Both the position numbers and the translations under genes were made by a program. Positions 8,428 to 16,628 of a DNA stretch of 64,000 bases are shown here, piece after piece; positions within the stretch are counted from its first letter, which is position 1, and each line of letters starts with the position of its first letter. The stretch spans positions 28,982 to 92,981 of the forward strand of contig JAILGF010000185.1 in assembly GCA_024696945.1 (NCBI GenBank), in the 5' to 3' direction. The notes below the pieces were generated by a model, which worked only from the letters and a program-made list of their open reading frames with translations, was not told where the DNA came from and did not search any database. This DNA is from Lachnospiraceae bacterium (GTDB lineage Bacteria; Bacillota; Clostridia; Lachnospirales; Lachnospiraceae).

Positions 8428-10365
8428 TTATCGTTTTACATTATCGTCATTTTCTTTTAAATGTTTAACCCTGTATACAAAAATTTTGTTGGATTTACCT
8501 TTAAGAGGAATCTCGCCGACATCCTCAGTCTCGATCCTTCCTTCAAGACGCTTCTTAACTTCTTCGCTGATCAGGATCTCACCCGCCTTAGCATTGCTCT
8601 CAAGACGTGAAGCGGTATTAACGGTATCACCTATGGCGGTATAGTCCATTCGGAAGTTGCTTCCTATATTACCGATAATAGCTTGGCCGCAGTTAACACC
8701 GATACCATAGCTTACCTTTTTGCCAAAGCGTTCCATAAGCTTTTCTCCCAAGGCTTCGGAAGCCTTAGCTATGTCACACGCAGTTGCTACCGCACGGTAT
8801 ACATAGTCATCTAGATCAAAAGGAGAGTTGAAAACCGCCATGGCAGCATCGCCTATGAACTTATCAAGAGTTCCTTTGTTTTTAAAGATGGCATCGGTTA
8901 TAACTCCGAAATATTCGTTCAGGATCTCAACCACCTCTTCGGGAGCAAGGTTCTCTGACATGGTTGTAAAACCTCTTATATCTACGAAAAGAACCGCAAT
9001 ATCCTTATTCCTTCCACCGAGATGCAGCTCATAAGAACCGGATTCCGCTACATCATCAACAATTTCAGGTGCCACGTACATTCGGAAGGCGTTGTTTATC
9101 TTTACCCTTTCTGCACGGACCGAAATGTAGTGGAAAACTACTATTCCTATGACAAGCATGATACATGCAAATATCATGTGCACAAGCATGATGTAGATTC
9201 CGTTGTTATAAAGGATAAGGGAAACAATCAAGTGTAATATAAGCGTACCAAGGCTTATAAGGATACCCTTTATAATAGTAACGGAAAGCATTGCAAAAGC
9301 AAGTCCCGCTGAGATCAGACCGTAGATTACAGCCATTAGGGTTTTGTTGGCATCTGTCTGATACCGGTCTGCAAATGTGGCCTCCATGATGTTTGCATGT
9401 ATTTCAACACCGTACATTCTGGATTCTCCGTTGTCACCGGTTATAAGAACACTAAAATCATCACCGAAACCTGAAGCATAGCATCCTACAAGCATAATAT
9501 TGTTTTCAAAACTTCTGGGATCTACTTCACCTGTAAGGATATCGATAAGGGAAACCCATCCGAATCCTCCCTGAGCTTCAAAAAATGAAAATCTGTAGAT
9601 GTTATTTTCTTCATTTGAATAATCCGGAAGAACTAGATTTGCATAATCAGGATGGAAGGAAGAATACTCTTCATCATTAGCGGTGTTTTCGGCAAATTTT
9701 TTTAAGGTACTTATTGCAAGACTGTCGTACCACTTGCCTTCAAACCACGTTCCTGTAATGGTTGTGGTAATATAGTCATACTGATCGGGCTGGCAATTGA
9801 CGAGACCGAGGTCTACAACATTTTTCAGTTCATCATAAGGAAGCGAAACAGAATCTATGTGTGCTACAAGGTCAGTTATTGAAAGCTTGTTCCTTCCGCT
9901 TCCTTTTTCCGAATAATTGGCTTTGATCCCTGCAATAATGTTGCCGTATTTTGCGGCAGCATCGGCGAGCGCTGTGTCGCCGGCCTCATCCTTGTAACCG
10001 GAAAACAGTATATCGAAGGCAATAACAGAAGGAGCATTCCCTGATCCGTCCAGCTTTTCTATAAGATCGGCATAAACCTGTCTGCTCCATTCCTGCGGCT
10101 GACCTAAAGCATCTATCGTCTTTTCGTCTATTCTTACTATAGTAATGGGAAGGACGCTTACGGATCTGGCCTGGTATATAGTGTCTGAAACACGTATGTT
10201 AAAATTGTTGATGAATTCGATATCCGAACGCGCCAAAAGAAAGACGCATATGCCGACGAGTACAGATACGCCTATCTTTATCCTAATATCGAGATTCTTG
10301 TGTTTAAACCGCTGTTTATTATTCGTCTTCTTCGTCTCCGAACATTTCGTCAAATTCTTCGTCAT
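8428..10365 (-). CDS. CHASE2-domain class III adenylate cyclase
   Basis: About 645 residues: membrane segment (about 30-50), an extracytoplasmic CHASE2 sensor (about 50-325; ITIVRIDEKTIDALGQPQEW, VIAFDILFSG), further membrane helices (about 330-410) and a C-terminal class III cyclase domain. Catalytic residues are intact: metal-binding Asp in FVDIRGF and FIGDAAMAVF, adenine-selecting Lys in LDKFIGD and Asp in RMDYTAIGD, and the transition-state Asn/Arg in NTASRLE, so cAMP synthesis is expected. The start is uncertain: ATG at 10365 overlaps the DUF1292 gene by 47 bases and has no good RBS, suggesting translational coupling or a non-ATG start. Confidence 0.88.
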   Translation of the reverse strand: MTKNLTKCSETKKTNNKQRFKHKNLDIRIKIGVSVLVGICVFLLARSDIEFINNFNIRVSDTIYQARSVSVLPITIVRIDEKTIDALGQPQEWSRQVYADLIEKLDGSGNAPSVIAFDILFSGYKDEAGDTALADAAAKYGNIIAGIKANYSEKGSGRNKLSITDLVAHIDSVSLPYDELKNVVDLGLVNCQPDQYDYITTTITGTWFEGKWYDSLAISTLKKFAENTANDEEYSSFHPDYANLVLPDYSNEENNIYRFSFFEAQGGFGWVSLIDILTGEVDPRSFENNIMLVGCYASGFGDDFSVLITGDNGESRMYGVEIHANIMEATFADRYQTDANKTLMAVIYGLISAGLAFAMLSVTIIKGILISLGTLILHLIVSLILYNNGIYIMLVHMIFACIMLVIGIVVFHYISVRAERVKINNAFRMYVAPEIVDDVAESGSYELHLGGRNKDIAVLFVDIRGFTTMSENLAPEEVVEILNEYFGVITDAIFKNKGTLDKFIGDAAMAVFNSPFDLDDYVYRAVATACDIAKASEALGEKLMERFGKKVSYGIGVNCGQAIIGNIGSNFRMDYTAIGDTVNTASRLESNAKAGEILISEEVKKRLEGRIETEDVGEIPLKGKSNKIFVYRVKHLKENDDNVKR

Positions 10366-10642
10366 CCATGAGGGCGTCGAAGGCTTCGCTGGCGGCATCA
10401 AATTCCTCGTCGCTTTCGATGTCGTCTAAATCATAGTTGCCTTCACCGTTGTCAATAAAGCGGTAGAGAAGGAAATCTCCGTCAGGGTCATCCTCGGGAA
10501 GAAGGGCAATATAGTCCCTGTCCTCGCAGGGGAAGATGGCGATGACGTCGCAGGTCATTTCCTTTCCATCCTCTAATGTGAGGGTCACCTGGTCAAATGC
10601 GTCATCCATTTCGTCGGGGTTTAGATTGTTGTTCTCACTCAT
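10319..10642 (-). CDS. DUF1292 family protein (YrzB-like)
   Basis: A 107-residue very acidic protein matching DUF1292: VTLTLEDGKEMTCDVIAIFPCEDRDYIALLPEDD and FLLYRF in the first 75 residues, then an Asp/Glu-rich tail. The family is widespread in Firmicutes, often near ruvX and mreB-type genes, with no settled function. GGAGAG precedes the ATG. Its 3' end overlaps the CHASE2-cyclase reading frame by 47 bases and it starts 50 bases after the PPIase gene. Confidence 0.85.
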   Translation of the reverse strand: MSENNNLNPDEMDDAFDQVTLTLEDGKEMTCDVIAIFPCEDRDYIALLPEDDPDGDFLLYRFIDNGEGNYDLDDIESDEEFDAASEAFDALMDDEEFDEMFGDEEDE

Positions 10643-10692
10643 AACAGTTACTCTCCTATATATTTTTACATTACAAAAATTTACAATAATGA

Positions 10693-12009
10693 TTATTCGG
10701 GCTTATTGTTTATTATTGCTGAATCCATGATAATGGACTCTGCCTTGTCATGGAGTACATAGCCCCTTACGGTTTCATTCGTCAGATCCTCGCCTACCTG
10801 CTGATAAACCTCTTCCTTGGAAGTAAATCCATAATTATCTATAAATGTCTCTTGGAACATCTGATCAAATTCTTCATCGCTGCAGGTGAGATTTTCGACA
10901 TTTGCAATCTCATCGAGAAGTGCGTTGTATTTAACCGAAAGAGTGGTTTCTTCCTCAACGATGGCAAGATATTCGTCTTCGGTCACGCCCCAGATATATC
11001 CAAAATATACCGCACCTGAAACTCCGTACATGCTCTGGTACAGGGAATCGTAATAATCTATGCAATCCTGGATCTCATATGCGATCTGTTCATCTATCTG
11101 GCCTCCGAAGGTTGCATTGTCAATGACCTTCTGGATGATGTCATTGTTTACCTTTGAGTCCGCATACTCAACAGCTTGACGTTCAAGCTCAGTCTTAGCG
11201 GCAGCCCTGTAGTCCTCAATGGAAGCATACTCCGAATTTGCTGCTACCAGTTCGTCGGTAAGCTCGGGAACTACATATTCGTAAGCTTCGTTGATGTTTA
11301 CAAGGAAATTGACTGCTTTTCCGGCATGATCTGGATTGTTGGGGTAGGGGTCGGGAAATGTTAGATCAAGGGATACCGAATCTCCGATATTTTTGCCGAC
11401 CAATCCGTCCTCAAAACCGTTGATAAAGGTTCCTGAGCCAAGCTCAAGTTCCATCCCTGTAGCAGATCCGCCGTCAAAAACTTCTCCGTCCATGGTTCCG
11501 ACATAATCAATGACTGCGATATCCCCGTCTCTTAAAGCTCTGCCCGATACGGCTTGTTTCTCCGTAAGAGTCTCAGCTAAGTAAGTAAGTGCTCCTTCAA
11601 TGTCTTCCTCGGTGACGTCGGGTACTTCATAATCTACCTCGATACCCTTGTACTGGCCGAGTTCAACGGTAACGTTAAATTTAGGTTCTTCGGGAAGCGT
11701 GGTAATTTCATCGGAGGTACCGTTTTCGGTTCCGTTGACGTCGCCGTTTACATTTGGATCGGCCGATATGGTTGTTTCAATTTTTGTTGGGTCTGCTGAT
11801 GAAGAAATGGGTTTATCGTCTTTGCTTGCTAGCTTTACAATGATAAATATGATCAGTCCGATTATTACCAGACCAAGAGCAACAACCACTCCTACAAGCA
11901 CCTTTGAACTTCCCGCGGGCGCGGCGGTGGGAGAGTAAGAAGTAGGATTGTTGGTTTCGAGCTCATTTTCAACCTGGGTTTCAAGCTCGTTTTCATTTTG
12001 ATCGTTCAT
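10693..12009 (-). CDS. Membrane-anchored trigger-factor-like FKBP peptidyl-prolyl isomerase
   Basis: A 438-residue protein with an acidic cytoplasmic N-terminus, one membrane segment (37-58, VLVGVVVALGLVIIGLIIF), a Ser/Thr/Asn linker, then an FKBP-type domain (about 145-235; GDIAVIDYVGTMDGEVFDGG, FINGFEDGLVGKNIGD) and a helical region like the trigger factor C-terminal chaperone domain (about 245-425). The ribosome-binding N-domain of true trigger factor is replaced by the membrane anchor, so it probably folds exported proteins outside the membrane. The ATG at 12009 is preceded by AAAGGAC; an upstream extension of 82 residues is low-complexity readthrough and was dropped. Confidence 0.82.
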   Translation of the reverse strand: MNDQNENELETQVENELETNNPTSYSPTAAPAGSSKVLVGVVVALGLVIIGLIIFIIVKLASKDDKPISSSADPTKIETTISADPNVNGDVNGTENGTSDEITTLPEEPKFNVTVELGQYKGIEVDYEVPDVTEEDIEGALTYLAETLTEKQAVSGRALRDGDIAVIDYVGTMDGEVFDGGSATGMELELGSGTFINGFEDGLVGKNIGDSVSLDLTFPDPYPNNPDHAGKAVNFLVNINEAYEYVVPELTDELVAANSEYASIEDYRAAAKTELERQAVEYADSKVNNDIIQKVIDNATFGGQIDEQIAYEIQDCIDYYDSLYQSMYGVSGAVYFGYIWGVTEDEYLAIVEEETTLSVKYNALLDEIANVENLTCSDEEFDQMFQETFIDNYGFTSKEEVYQQVGEDLTNETVRGYVLHDKAESIIMDSAIINNKPE

Positions 12010-12041
12010 TTTGATAGTCCTTTCTTTTATTGGATTATTTC

Positions 12042-12965
12042 TTAGTATGACATCTGCCATCTTCCGGAGGCACCACATGGGAGTACCAGTCCGGAGGATG
12101 ATACAGGAAGCCCTATTTCGTCTGCTTCCGTTTTGCCACCGAAGCGTTTGGCAATAAGATAATTTATCATATATGAAAGCACTGCGGGCTGAAGTCCTGT
12201 GGTATAGGAATTGATAAGGAAAAATACCGGTTTTTCGCTTAAGATTTTCGTGCACAGTTCAACAAAAGGGAAAAGACTTTCTTCCAGCTTCCATATTTCT
12301 CCCTTAGGTCCTCTTCCGTAAGAAGGGGGATCCATTATTATGGCATCGTAGCGGTTCCCACGCCGTATCTCACGCTCAACAAATTTCTGGCAGTCATCCA
12401 CGAGATATCGTATAGGCGCATCGGCGAGTCCTGAAGAAGCAGCATTTTCCTTTGCCCAGTTCACCATTCCCTTTGATGCATCTACATGCGTTACGCTTAT
12501 GGGGCTTGACTGACCGTCACCGGGATTTGCTCTGTGGATATATCCTTCAGCTGCGCATGCTAAGGTTGCTCCTCCTGTATATGCAAAAAGGTTAAGTACC
12601 TTGAATTCCCTTCCGGGGTTTTTACTAATGGCTTCTTTTAAAATGCCTCTCATCCAGTCCCAGTTAACAGCTTGTTCAGGGAACAAACCCGTGTGCTTAA
12701 AACTGAAGGGTTTAAGATTAAATTTTAGATCCAGGTAGCCTATGCTCCACTGCTCGGGAAGGTCAAAGAATTCCCATTCACCTCCGCCCTTTGTACTGCG
12801 GTGGTAGTGAGCGTTTAGCTTACCCCACAGGGAAGGCTCTTTGGGAGTATTCCATATTACCTGAGGATCCGGCCTGAGCAGTCGGTATTTTCCCCATCGC
12901 TCGAGCTTTTCTCCTTCAGAGCAGTCCAGGACCTCATAGTCCTTCCAGTTGTCTGCAAGCCACAT
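12042..12965 (-). CDS. Class I SAM-dependent methyltransferase (RlmI/RlmK type)
   Basis: A 307-residue methyltransferase. The SAM-binding loop VLNLFAYTGGATLACA (about 120-135), an acidic ribose-binding strand ending THVDASKGMVNWAKENA and the catalytic MDPPSYGRG (about 208-216) match the RNA methyltransferase group around RlmI/RlmK. The exact RNA target is not established. No PUA domain is visible at the N-terminus, so it is shorter than RlmI. The ATG at 12965 has AAGGAGAA nine bases upstream; a further upstream ATG lacks an RBS. It lies 32 bases before the PPIase gene. Confidence 0.75.
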   Translation of the reverse strand: MWLADNWKDYEVLDCSEGEKLERWGKYRLLRPDPQVIWNTPKEPSLWGKLNAHYHRSTKGGGEWEFFDLPEQWSIGYLDLKFNLKPFSFKHTGLFPEQAVNWDWMRGILKEAISKNPGREFKVLNLFAYTGGATLACAAEGYIHRANPGDGQSSPISVTHVDASKGMVNWAKENAASSGLADAPIRYLVDDCQKFVEREIRRGNRYDAIIMDPPSYGRGPKGEIWKLEESLFPFVELCTKILSEKPVFFLINSYTTGLQPAVLSYMINYLIAKRFGGKTEADEIGLPVSSSGLVLPCGASGRWQMSY

Positions 12966-13043
12966 GGTTTGGTTCTCCTTGTACTGATTACAAATATCGT
13001 CAGCTACTATCCACGTCTGTCCAATCCGCACTCATAATCCATC

Positions 13044-13073
13044 CGGCTTCGCCGTATGTCGCTGCTTCGCAGC
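13044..13073. repeat. Two GCGAAGC-type mini-hairpins
   Basis: CGGCTTCGCCG (13044-13054) and GCTGCTTCGCAGC (13061-13073) are short perfect palindromes with GAA/TTC loops between the histidine kinase stop and the methyltransferase start. The GCGAAGC core recurs in repeats near 16.46, 21.87 and 22.49 kb. Confidence 0.5.
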
Positions 13074-13120
13074 TTATGATTACTCGTGCGTCTTGCCCAG
13101 CCTCAGAGATAGTAGCGTTC

Positions 13121-14608
13121 TCACATGTCTTCTTCGTAGATTTCATCAAATGTAAAGATGAATTCGGTTCCCTTGCCGGGAGTGCTCTTTACATCGATTG
13201 TTCCGCCATGCTTCAGCGCGATCTGCTTGGCTATGGGAAGACCAAGACCGGTGCCTTTAGCGTTCTGGCGGAGCTTTGATTTATAGAATTTGTCGAAAAT
13301 GTTCGGAAGTTCTTCCTCACTGATGCCTATTCCTTCATCCCTTATGCTGCATATTATCTTACGTTTAACGGAGGTAAGATTTAAGTGGATGGTCTTTCCG
13401 GGATCCGAGAATTTGATCGCATTGTCTAAGATTACGATAAACATCTGGCGGAGTCTGTCGTAATCGCCCATGATCATATATACGTTGCTCTCACGGTGCA
13501 TTAGGATCTGTATACCCCGTTCGGCGCTTATCGCTAGGGCGGAACGTACAACCTCGTCGAAGATATGTACGAGATTGACCGGTTCAGCATCTATCTTGAA
13601 ATCGGGGTTCTGCATCTTTGAAAGAGTAAGAAGATCGTCTACAAGGCGCTGCATGCTCTTACATTCTGCAAGGATCCTGTTGTTGTACTGAGCAACCTTA
13701 TCCGGGTCGGTAACAACTCCGTCAACCATTGATTCCGTATAAGCACGGACAACCGCGATGGGAGTGCGCAGCTCGTGGGAAACATTGGCAAAGAAATCCT
13801 GACGCATCTGTTCCAGATTGTTTGCTTCCTGCTGGTTTTGATACAGCCTGTCGGAAAGCATATCGATGCTTTTGGCCATCTCACCGATCTCATCATCTCT
13901 TTTGAGATTTGTTTTAACGGAATAATCACCGTTCTGCAGGGAAGTTGTCACTGCTTTTATCTTCATCACAGGTCTTGTTATCTGGCTTGCAAACAAGGCA
14001 GATACGATTATGGTAACCAGAAATCCGACGATAACGCTTGTAAGGACCATTTTAAAACCGGTACTTCTTACTTCGTCAACGTCAGACATTTCCTCAATGA
14101 TGATAAGGGCACCGCAAACTTCGTTCCCTTTACCTTTGAGCGGTATTCCTGCGGAAATGGTGGTAGCTCCGTGTATATCACTGAAAAAGCTGGCAATTTT
14201 GGTTTTTGCTTTAAAAGCATTGTCCAAAAGGTCGGAGAATTCAGCCTGTGACCTTACCGTTGAAAGCTTGACACTTTCTAAGACAGAGTCTATCGGACGA
14301 TAGGCATCGGGATTGGATACGATCCATATTTCTCCCGATTCGATATCGTTGAACATACTGAGGTATTCAAGCGCACCTTCAAAGTCATCGTCCAGGATAA
14401 AACTTCTCAGATTGTTGGCAACGTTATTCCCGACACGTTCAAGGTCAGTGCCTCGGTGGTCTACATTCGAGTTTGTATAGAGGTTCATGAACGTAAGCCC
14501 GAGAACCACTGCAAAGAGCAACAGAAGCACAACATAGTAGCTGAATACCCTTAAGAATATGCTGCTGATCAATTTTTTGCCCTTTAAAGCCACAGCTTTA
14601 CCTCGCAT
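13121..14608 (-). CDS. Sensor histidine kinase with HAMP domain
   Basis: A 495-residue membrane kinase. Two membrane segments (about 16-38 and 187-207) flank an extracytoplasmic sensor domain; then HAMP (about 208-260), the dimerisation/phosphoacceptor helix FANVSHELRTPIAVV with His near 278, and a HATPase domain with N-box DNAIKFS, DEGIGISEEELPNIFDKFYK and GTGLGLPIAK. Only the conserved kinase core is identifiable; the signal is unknown. It overlaps the response regulator gene by 11 bases. The GTG at 14593 has a better placed GAGG than the ATG at 14608, so the true start may be five codons later. Confidence 0.93.
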   Translation of the reverse strand: MRGKAVALKGKKLISSIFLRVFSYYVVLLLLFAVVLGLTFMNLYTNSNVDHRGTDLERVGNNVANNLRSFILDDDFEGALEYLSMFNDIESGEIWIVSNPDAYRPIDSVLESVKLSTVRSQAEFSDLLDNAFKAKTKIASFFSDIHGATTISAGIPLKGKGNEVCGALIIIEEMSDVDEVRSTGFKMVLTSVIVGFLVTIIVSALFASQITRPVMKIKAVTTSLQNGDYSVKTNLKRDDEIGEMAKSIDMLSDRLYQNQQEANNLEQMRQDFFANVSHELRTPIAVVRAYTESMVDGVVTDPDKVAQYNNRILAECKSMQRLVDDLLTLSKMQNPDFKIDAEPVNLVHIFDEVVRSALAISAERGIQILMHRESNVYMIMGDYDRLRQMFIVILDNAIKFSDPGKTIHLNLTSVKRKIICSIRDEGIGISEEELPNIFDKFYKSKLRQNAKGTGLGLPIAKQIALKHGGTIDVKSTPGKGTEFIFTFDEIYEEDM

Positions 14609-15302
14609 CCTTATTTATAACAAATTTATAGCCTGCACCCCATACGGTTTTGATGCTCCAGTCCGGATGCGGATAAGCGTCCAGCTTACCGCGGATACGC
14701 TTGATATGTGTATCGACGGTCCTGGTTTCACCGTAATAGTCATAGCCCCAGATACTGTTAAGCAGATTATCCCTTGTAAAGAGCTTTTCCGGATTATTGG
14801 CCAGAGTCCAGACGGTTTCAAGCTCTTTTTTTGTCATGCTGACCTGAACATCATCCATATACAGGGAGTATTCTTTGATGTCGATGGTCATATTTCCTAT
14901 GGTAAGTCTTGTGCGTTCACCGTCTTCTTCGTGCTCCTGACGGTTCATACGACGGAGTACCGCACGTACCCTTGCCATGACCTCGCTGGGACTGAAGGGT
15001 TTAACAATATAGTCATCCGCACCGATATCAAGCCCCATGATCCTTTCAAAATCTTCACCTCTGGCTGTTACCAGGATTACAGGAGTATCGGAAGTCTGCC
15101 TAATGTTTCTGCAAACGTCATAACCGTCCCTCTTAGGCATCATGACATCGAGAAGCACTACGACCGGCTGGTATTCCTTGAATTTTTCAAGAGCCTCATC
15201 TCCGTCACTTGCAATCAACGGTTCAAAGCCTTCCTTCCTTACATAATTGGACAATACATCGGTTATGTCCGGATTGTCATCAGCTATAAGAATGTATTGC
15301 AT
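14598..15302 (-). CDS. OmpR/PhoB-family response regulator
   Basis: A 234-residue regulator: receiver domain with acidic pair DD (8-9), phospho-acceptor Asp52 in LLDVMMPKRDG, Thr/Lys switch residues in LVTARGED and YIVKPFSP, then a winged-helix DNA-binding domain (about 135-230; LTKKELETVWTLANNPEKLFT, RTVDTHIKRIRGKL). AAGGAAAG precedes the ATG. It pairs with the kinase gene downstream. A likely target region is the intergenic stretch 15.4-15.55 kb, which it shares with the divergent Big_2 gene and which has TTCAC-type repeats. Confidence 0.95.
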   Translation of the reverse strand: MQYILIADDNPDITDVLSNYVRKEGFEPLIASDGDEALEKFKEYQPVVVLLDVMMPKRDGYDVCRNIRQTSDTPVILVTARGEDFERIMGLDIGADDYIVKPFSPSEVMARVRAVLRRMNRQEHEEDGERTRLTIGNMTIDIKEYSLYMDDVQVSMTKKELETVWTLANNPEKLFTRDNLLNSIWGYDYYGETRTVDTHIKRIRGKLDAYPHPDWSIKTVWGAGYKFVINKDAR

Positions 15303-15421
15303 ATTACTTTCCTTGACGCAGGCATAGTGACCATCGGTACCGTGCCTGCAGCGGTATCGAAGAAAGCTTGAAAAACTTCTCGAGCTTTAGTCCTGATTTT
15401 ATAAAAATTTCATATATAAAT

Positions 15422-15430
15422 ATCATACCA
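15422..15430 (-). promoter_or_regulatory. Extended -10 promoter element of the two-component operon
   Basis: On the minus strand TGGTATGAT, an extended -10 motif, lies about 120 bases before the response regulator start. No good -35 is seen 17 bases further, as often with extended -10 promoters, which would fit an activator-dependent promoter. Confidence 0.45.
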
Positions 15431-15460
15431 CATATTAATACCATTTGGCTATGAAAAAAG

Positions 15461-15493
15461 TGTGAATTTCAAAAAAGTTTTCATAAGTTCACA
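15461..15493. promoter_or_regulatory. Putative regulator-binding repeats between divergent genes
   Basis: TGTGAA (15461-15466) and TTCACA (15488-15493) form an inverted repeat, and TTCATAAG is followed at once by TTCACAAG as an imperfect 8-base direct repeat. The position upstream of the two-component operon and of the divergent promoter at 15513 suggests a response-regulator site; this is inference. Confidence 0.35.
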
Positions 15494-15512
15494 AGTTTGT
15501 TACAAAATCGCC

Positions 15513-15541
15513 TTGATTTTGCCAAAAAGGGAGAGTATTAT
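15513..15541 (+). promoter_or_regulatory. Sigma-A promoter of the 15591 gene
   Basis: TTGATT (15513-15518), 17-bp spacer, TATTAT (15536-15541), 50 bases before the start codon. Confidence 0.7.
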
Positions 15542-15590
15542 GTAAGCTACCAAAGGTGACGATATTAAGTTTAGGAAAGGAGGATCTGCC

Positions 15591-16379
15591 ATGGACAGGA
15601 GTGTTTCAATCAAGCATATAGCCCGTCTGTTCGGATTGGTTCTTCTTTTTACGCTTGTTTTTGCCGCTTTCGGAGAGAATGTTTCCGCAAGGGCAGATGA
15701 AGAGATCCGCCTTAACGTTACCGAGACAGCCATTGCAAAGGATGGCGTTTTTAGACTCCGTATTTACAATGTGCCCAAAAATTCAAGGATACTTTACAGA
15801 TCGAGCGATACATCCGTAGCTTATGTTGACAGCAGAGGTTATATCACAGGCATTTCGAACGGCGAGTGCATTGTTACTGCCACGGTGGTTGTTGAAGACA
15901 CTCCTGTAGATACTCTGAAATGCAACATTACGGTCGGTCCTGCAGCTATCAGCATTAAGCTTACCAAGTCAGAGCTGGTGCTTAGCGTAGGAATGAGAAA
16001 AACCTTGAAAACCATTATTTCTCCGCTTAATACGGTTGAAAAACCGGTATTCTACTCATCGGATAAGGATGTTGCATCCGTTTCTTCGATAGGACGTGTA
16101 AGAGCCAAGGGAGTCGGTGAAGCGAGCGTTTTTGCTTTCCTTCTCAACGGTGAATCGGCAGAATGCCAGGTATATGTTCTTGATGAAGAAAGCTATGAGA
16201 AATACCTTGAGACCGGAAGCCTTGAGGGCCTGATAGATGTGGATAACGGAACCGAAGACGGAAATGAGAACGGAGGGCTCGATGAGAATCCCGGCGAACA
16301 GACAATAACCGGTACACCTTCCGAAGCAACTACAACAGTAATACCTGAAGTAACACCGACACCTGTTGTTGCTGAGTAA
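15591..16379 (+). CDS. Exported protein with two Big_2-like Ig domains
   Basis: A 262-residue protein with a signal or anchor segment (about 12-31, IARLFGLVLLFTLVFAAFG, processing near VSARADE), a first Ig-like domain (about 38-120; YRSSDTSVAYVDSRGYITGISNGECIVTATVV) and a second (about 125-205; LVLSVGMRKTLKTIISPLN, FYSSDKDVASVSSIGRVRAKGVGEASVFAF), then an acidic Gly/Asn/Thr-Pro tail ending TPTPVVAE. No sortase or second membrane signal is seen, so it is either released or held by its N-terminus. AGGAAAGGAGG precedes the ATG. It is divergent from the two-component operon and ends at a strong hairpin. Confidence 0.75.
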   Translation: MDRSVSIKHIARLFGLVLLFTLVFAAFGENVSARADEEIRLNVTETAIAKDGVFRLRIYNVPKNSRILYRSSDTSVAYVDSRGYITGISNGECIVTATVVVEDTPVDTLKCNITVGPAAISIKLTKSELVLSVGMRKTLKTIISPLNTVEKPVFYSSDKDVASVSSIGRVRAKGVGEASVFAFLLNGESAECQVYVLDEESYEKYLETGSLEGLIDVDNGTEDGNENGGLDENPGEQTITGTPSEATTTVIPEVTPTPVVAE

Positions 16380-16408
16380 TTAAAACAGAATAATATGATC
16401 AGATAAAA

Positions 16409-16439
16409 GCCACACTTGAAATAATTTTTCAAGTGTGGC
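16409..16439 (+). terminator. Strong hairpin terminator after the Big_2 gene
   Basis: Perfect 13-bp stem GCCACACTTGAAA / TTTCAAGTGTGGC with a 5-base loop, followed by an AT-rich but not pure T stretch. Confidence 0.7.
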
Positions 16440-16449
16440 ATTATATATT

Positions 16450-16615
16450 GTAAGGTGGCTGCGAAGCAGACGGAACCTTACAATGTGGCTCCATCGCTTT
16501 GCGATGGAGTTCTATAAATTGAGTTTGCAGCTGACGGAACCTTACAATGTGGCTCCATCGCTTTGCGATGGAGTGCTAAAGATTGAGTTAGCAGCAGACG
16601 GAACCTTACAATGCG
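16450..16615 (+). repeat. 64-bp tandem repeat with nested hairpins
   Basis: GACGGAACCTTACAATG starts at 16469, 16533 and 16597, giving an exact 64-base period with two full units and a partial third. Each full unit holds the hairpin CTCCATCGCTTTGCGATGGAG-like palindrome, and the first copy is preceded by TTGTAAGGT that pairs with ACCTTACAA around an inner CTGCGAAGCAG hairpin. A related single copy lies at 30861-30906. It sits immediately upstream of the PHP gene, whose RBS follows the last partial copy. Confidence 0.75.
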
Positions 16616-16628
16616 AAAGGTATATATA

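Noticed and set aside
16450..16615. CRISPR array
   Set aside because: The whole 64-bp unit repeats, including the would-be spacer, so it is a simple tandem repeat.
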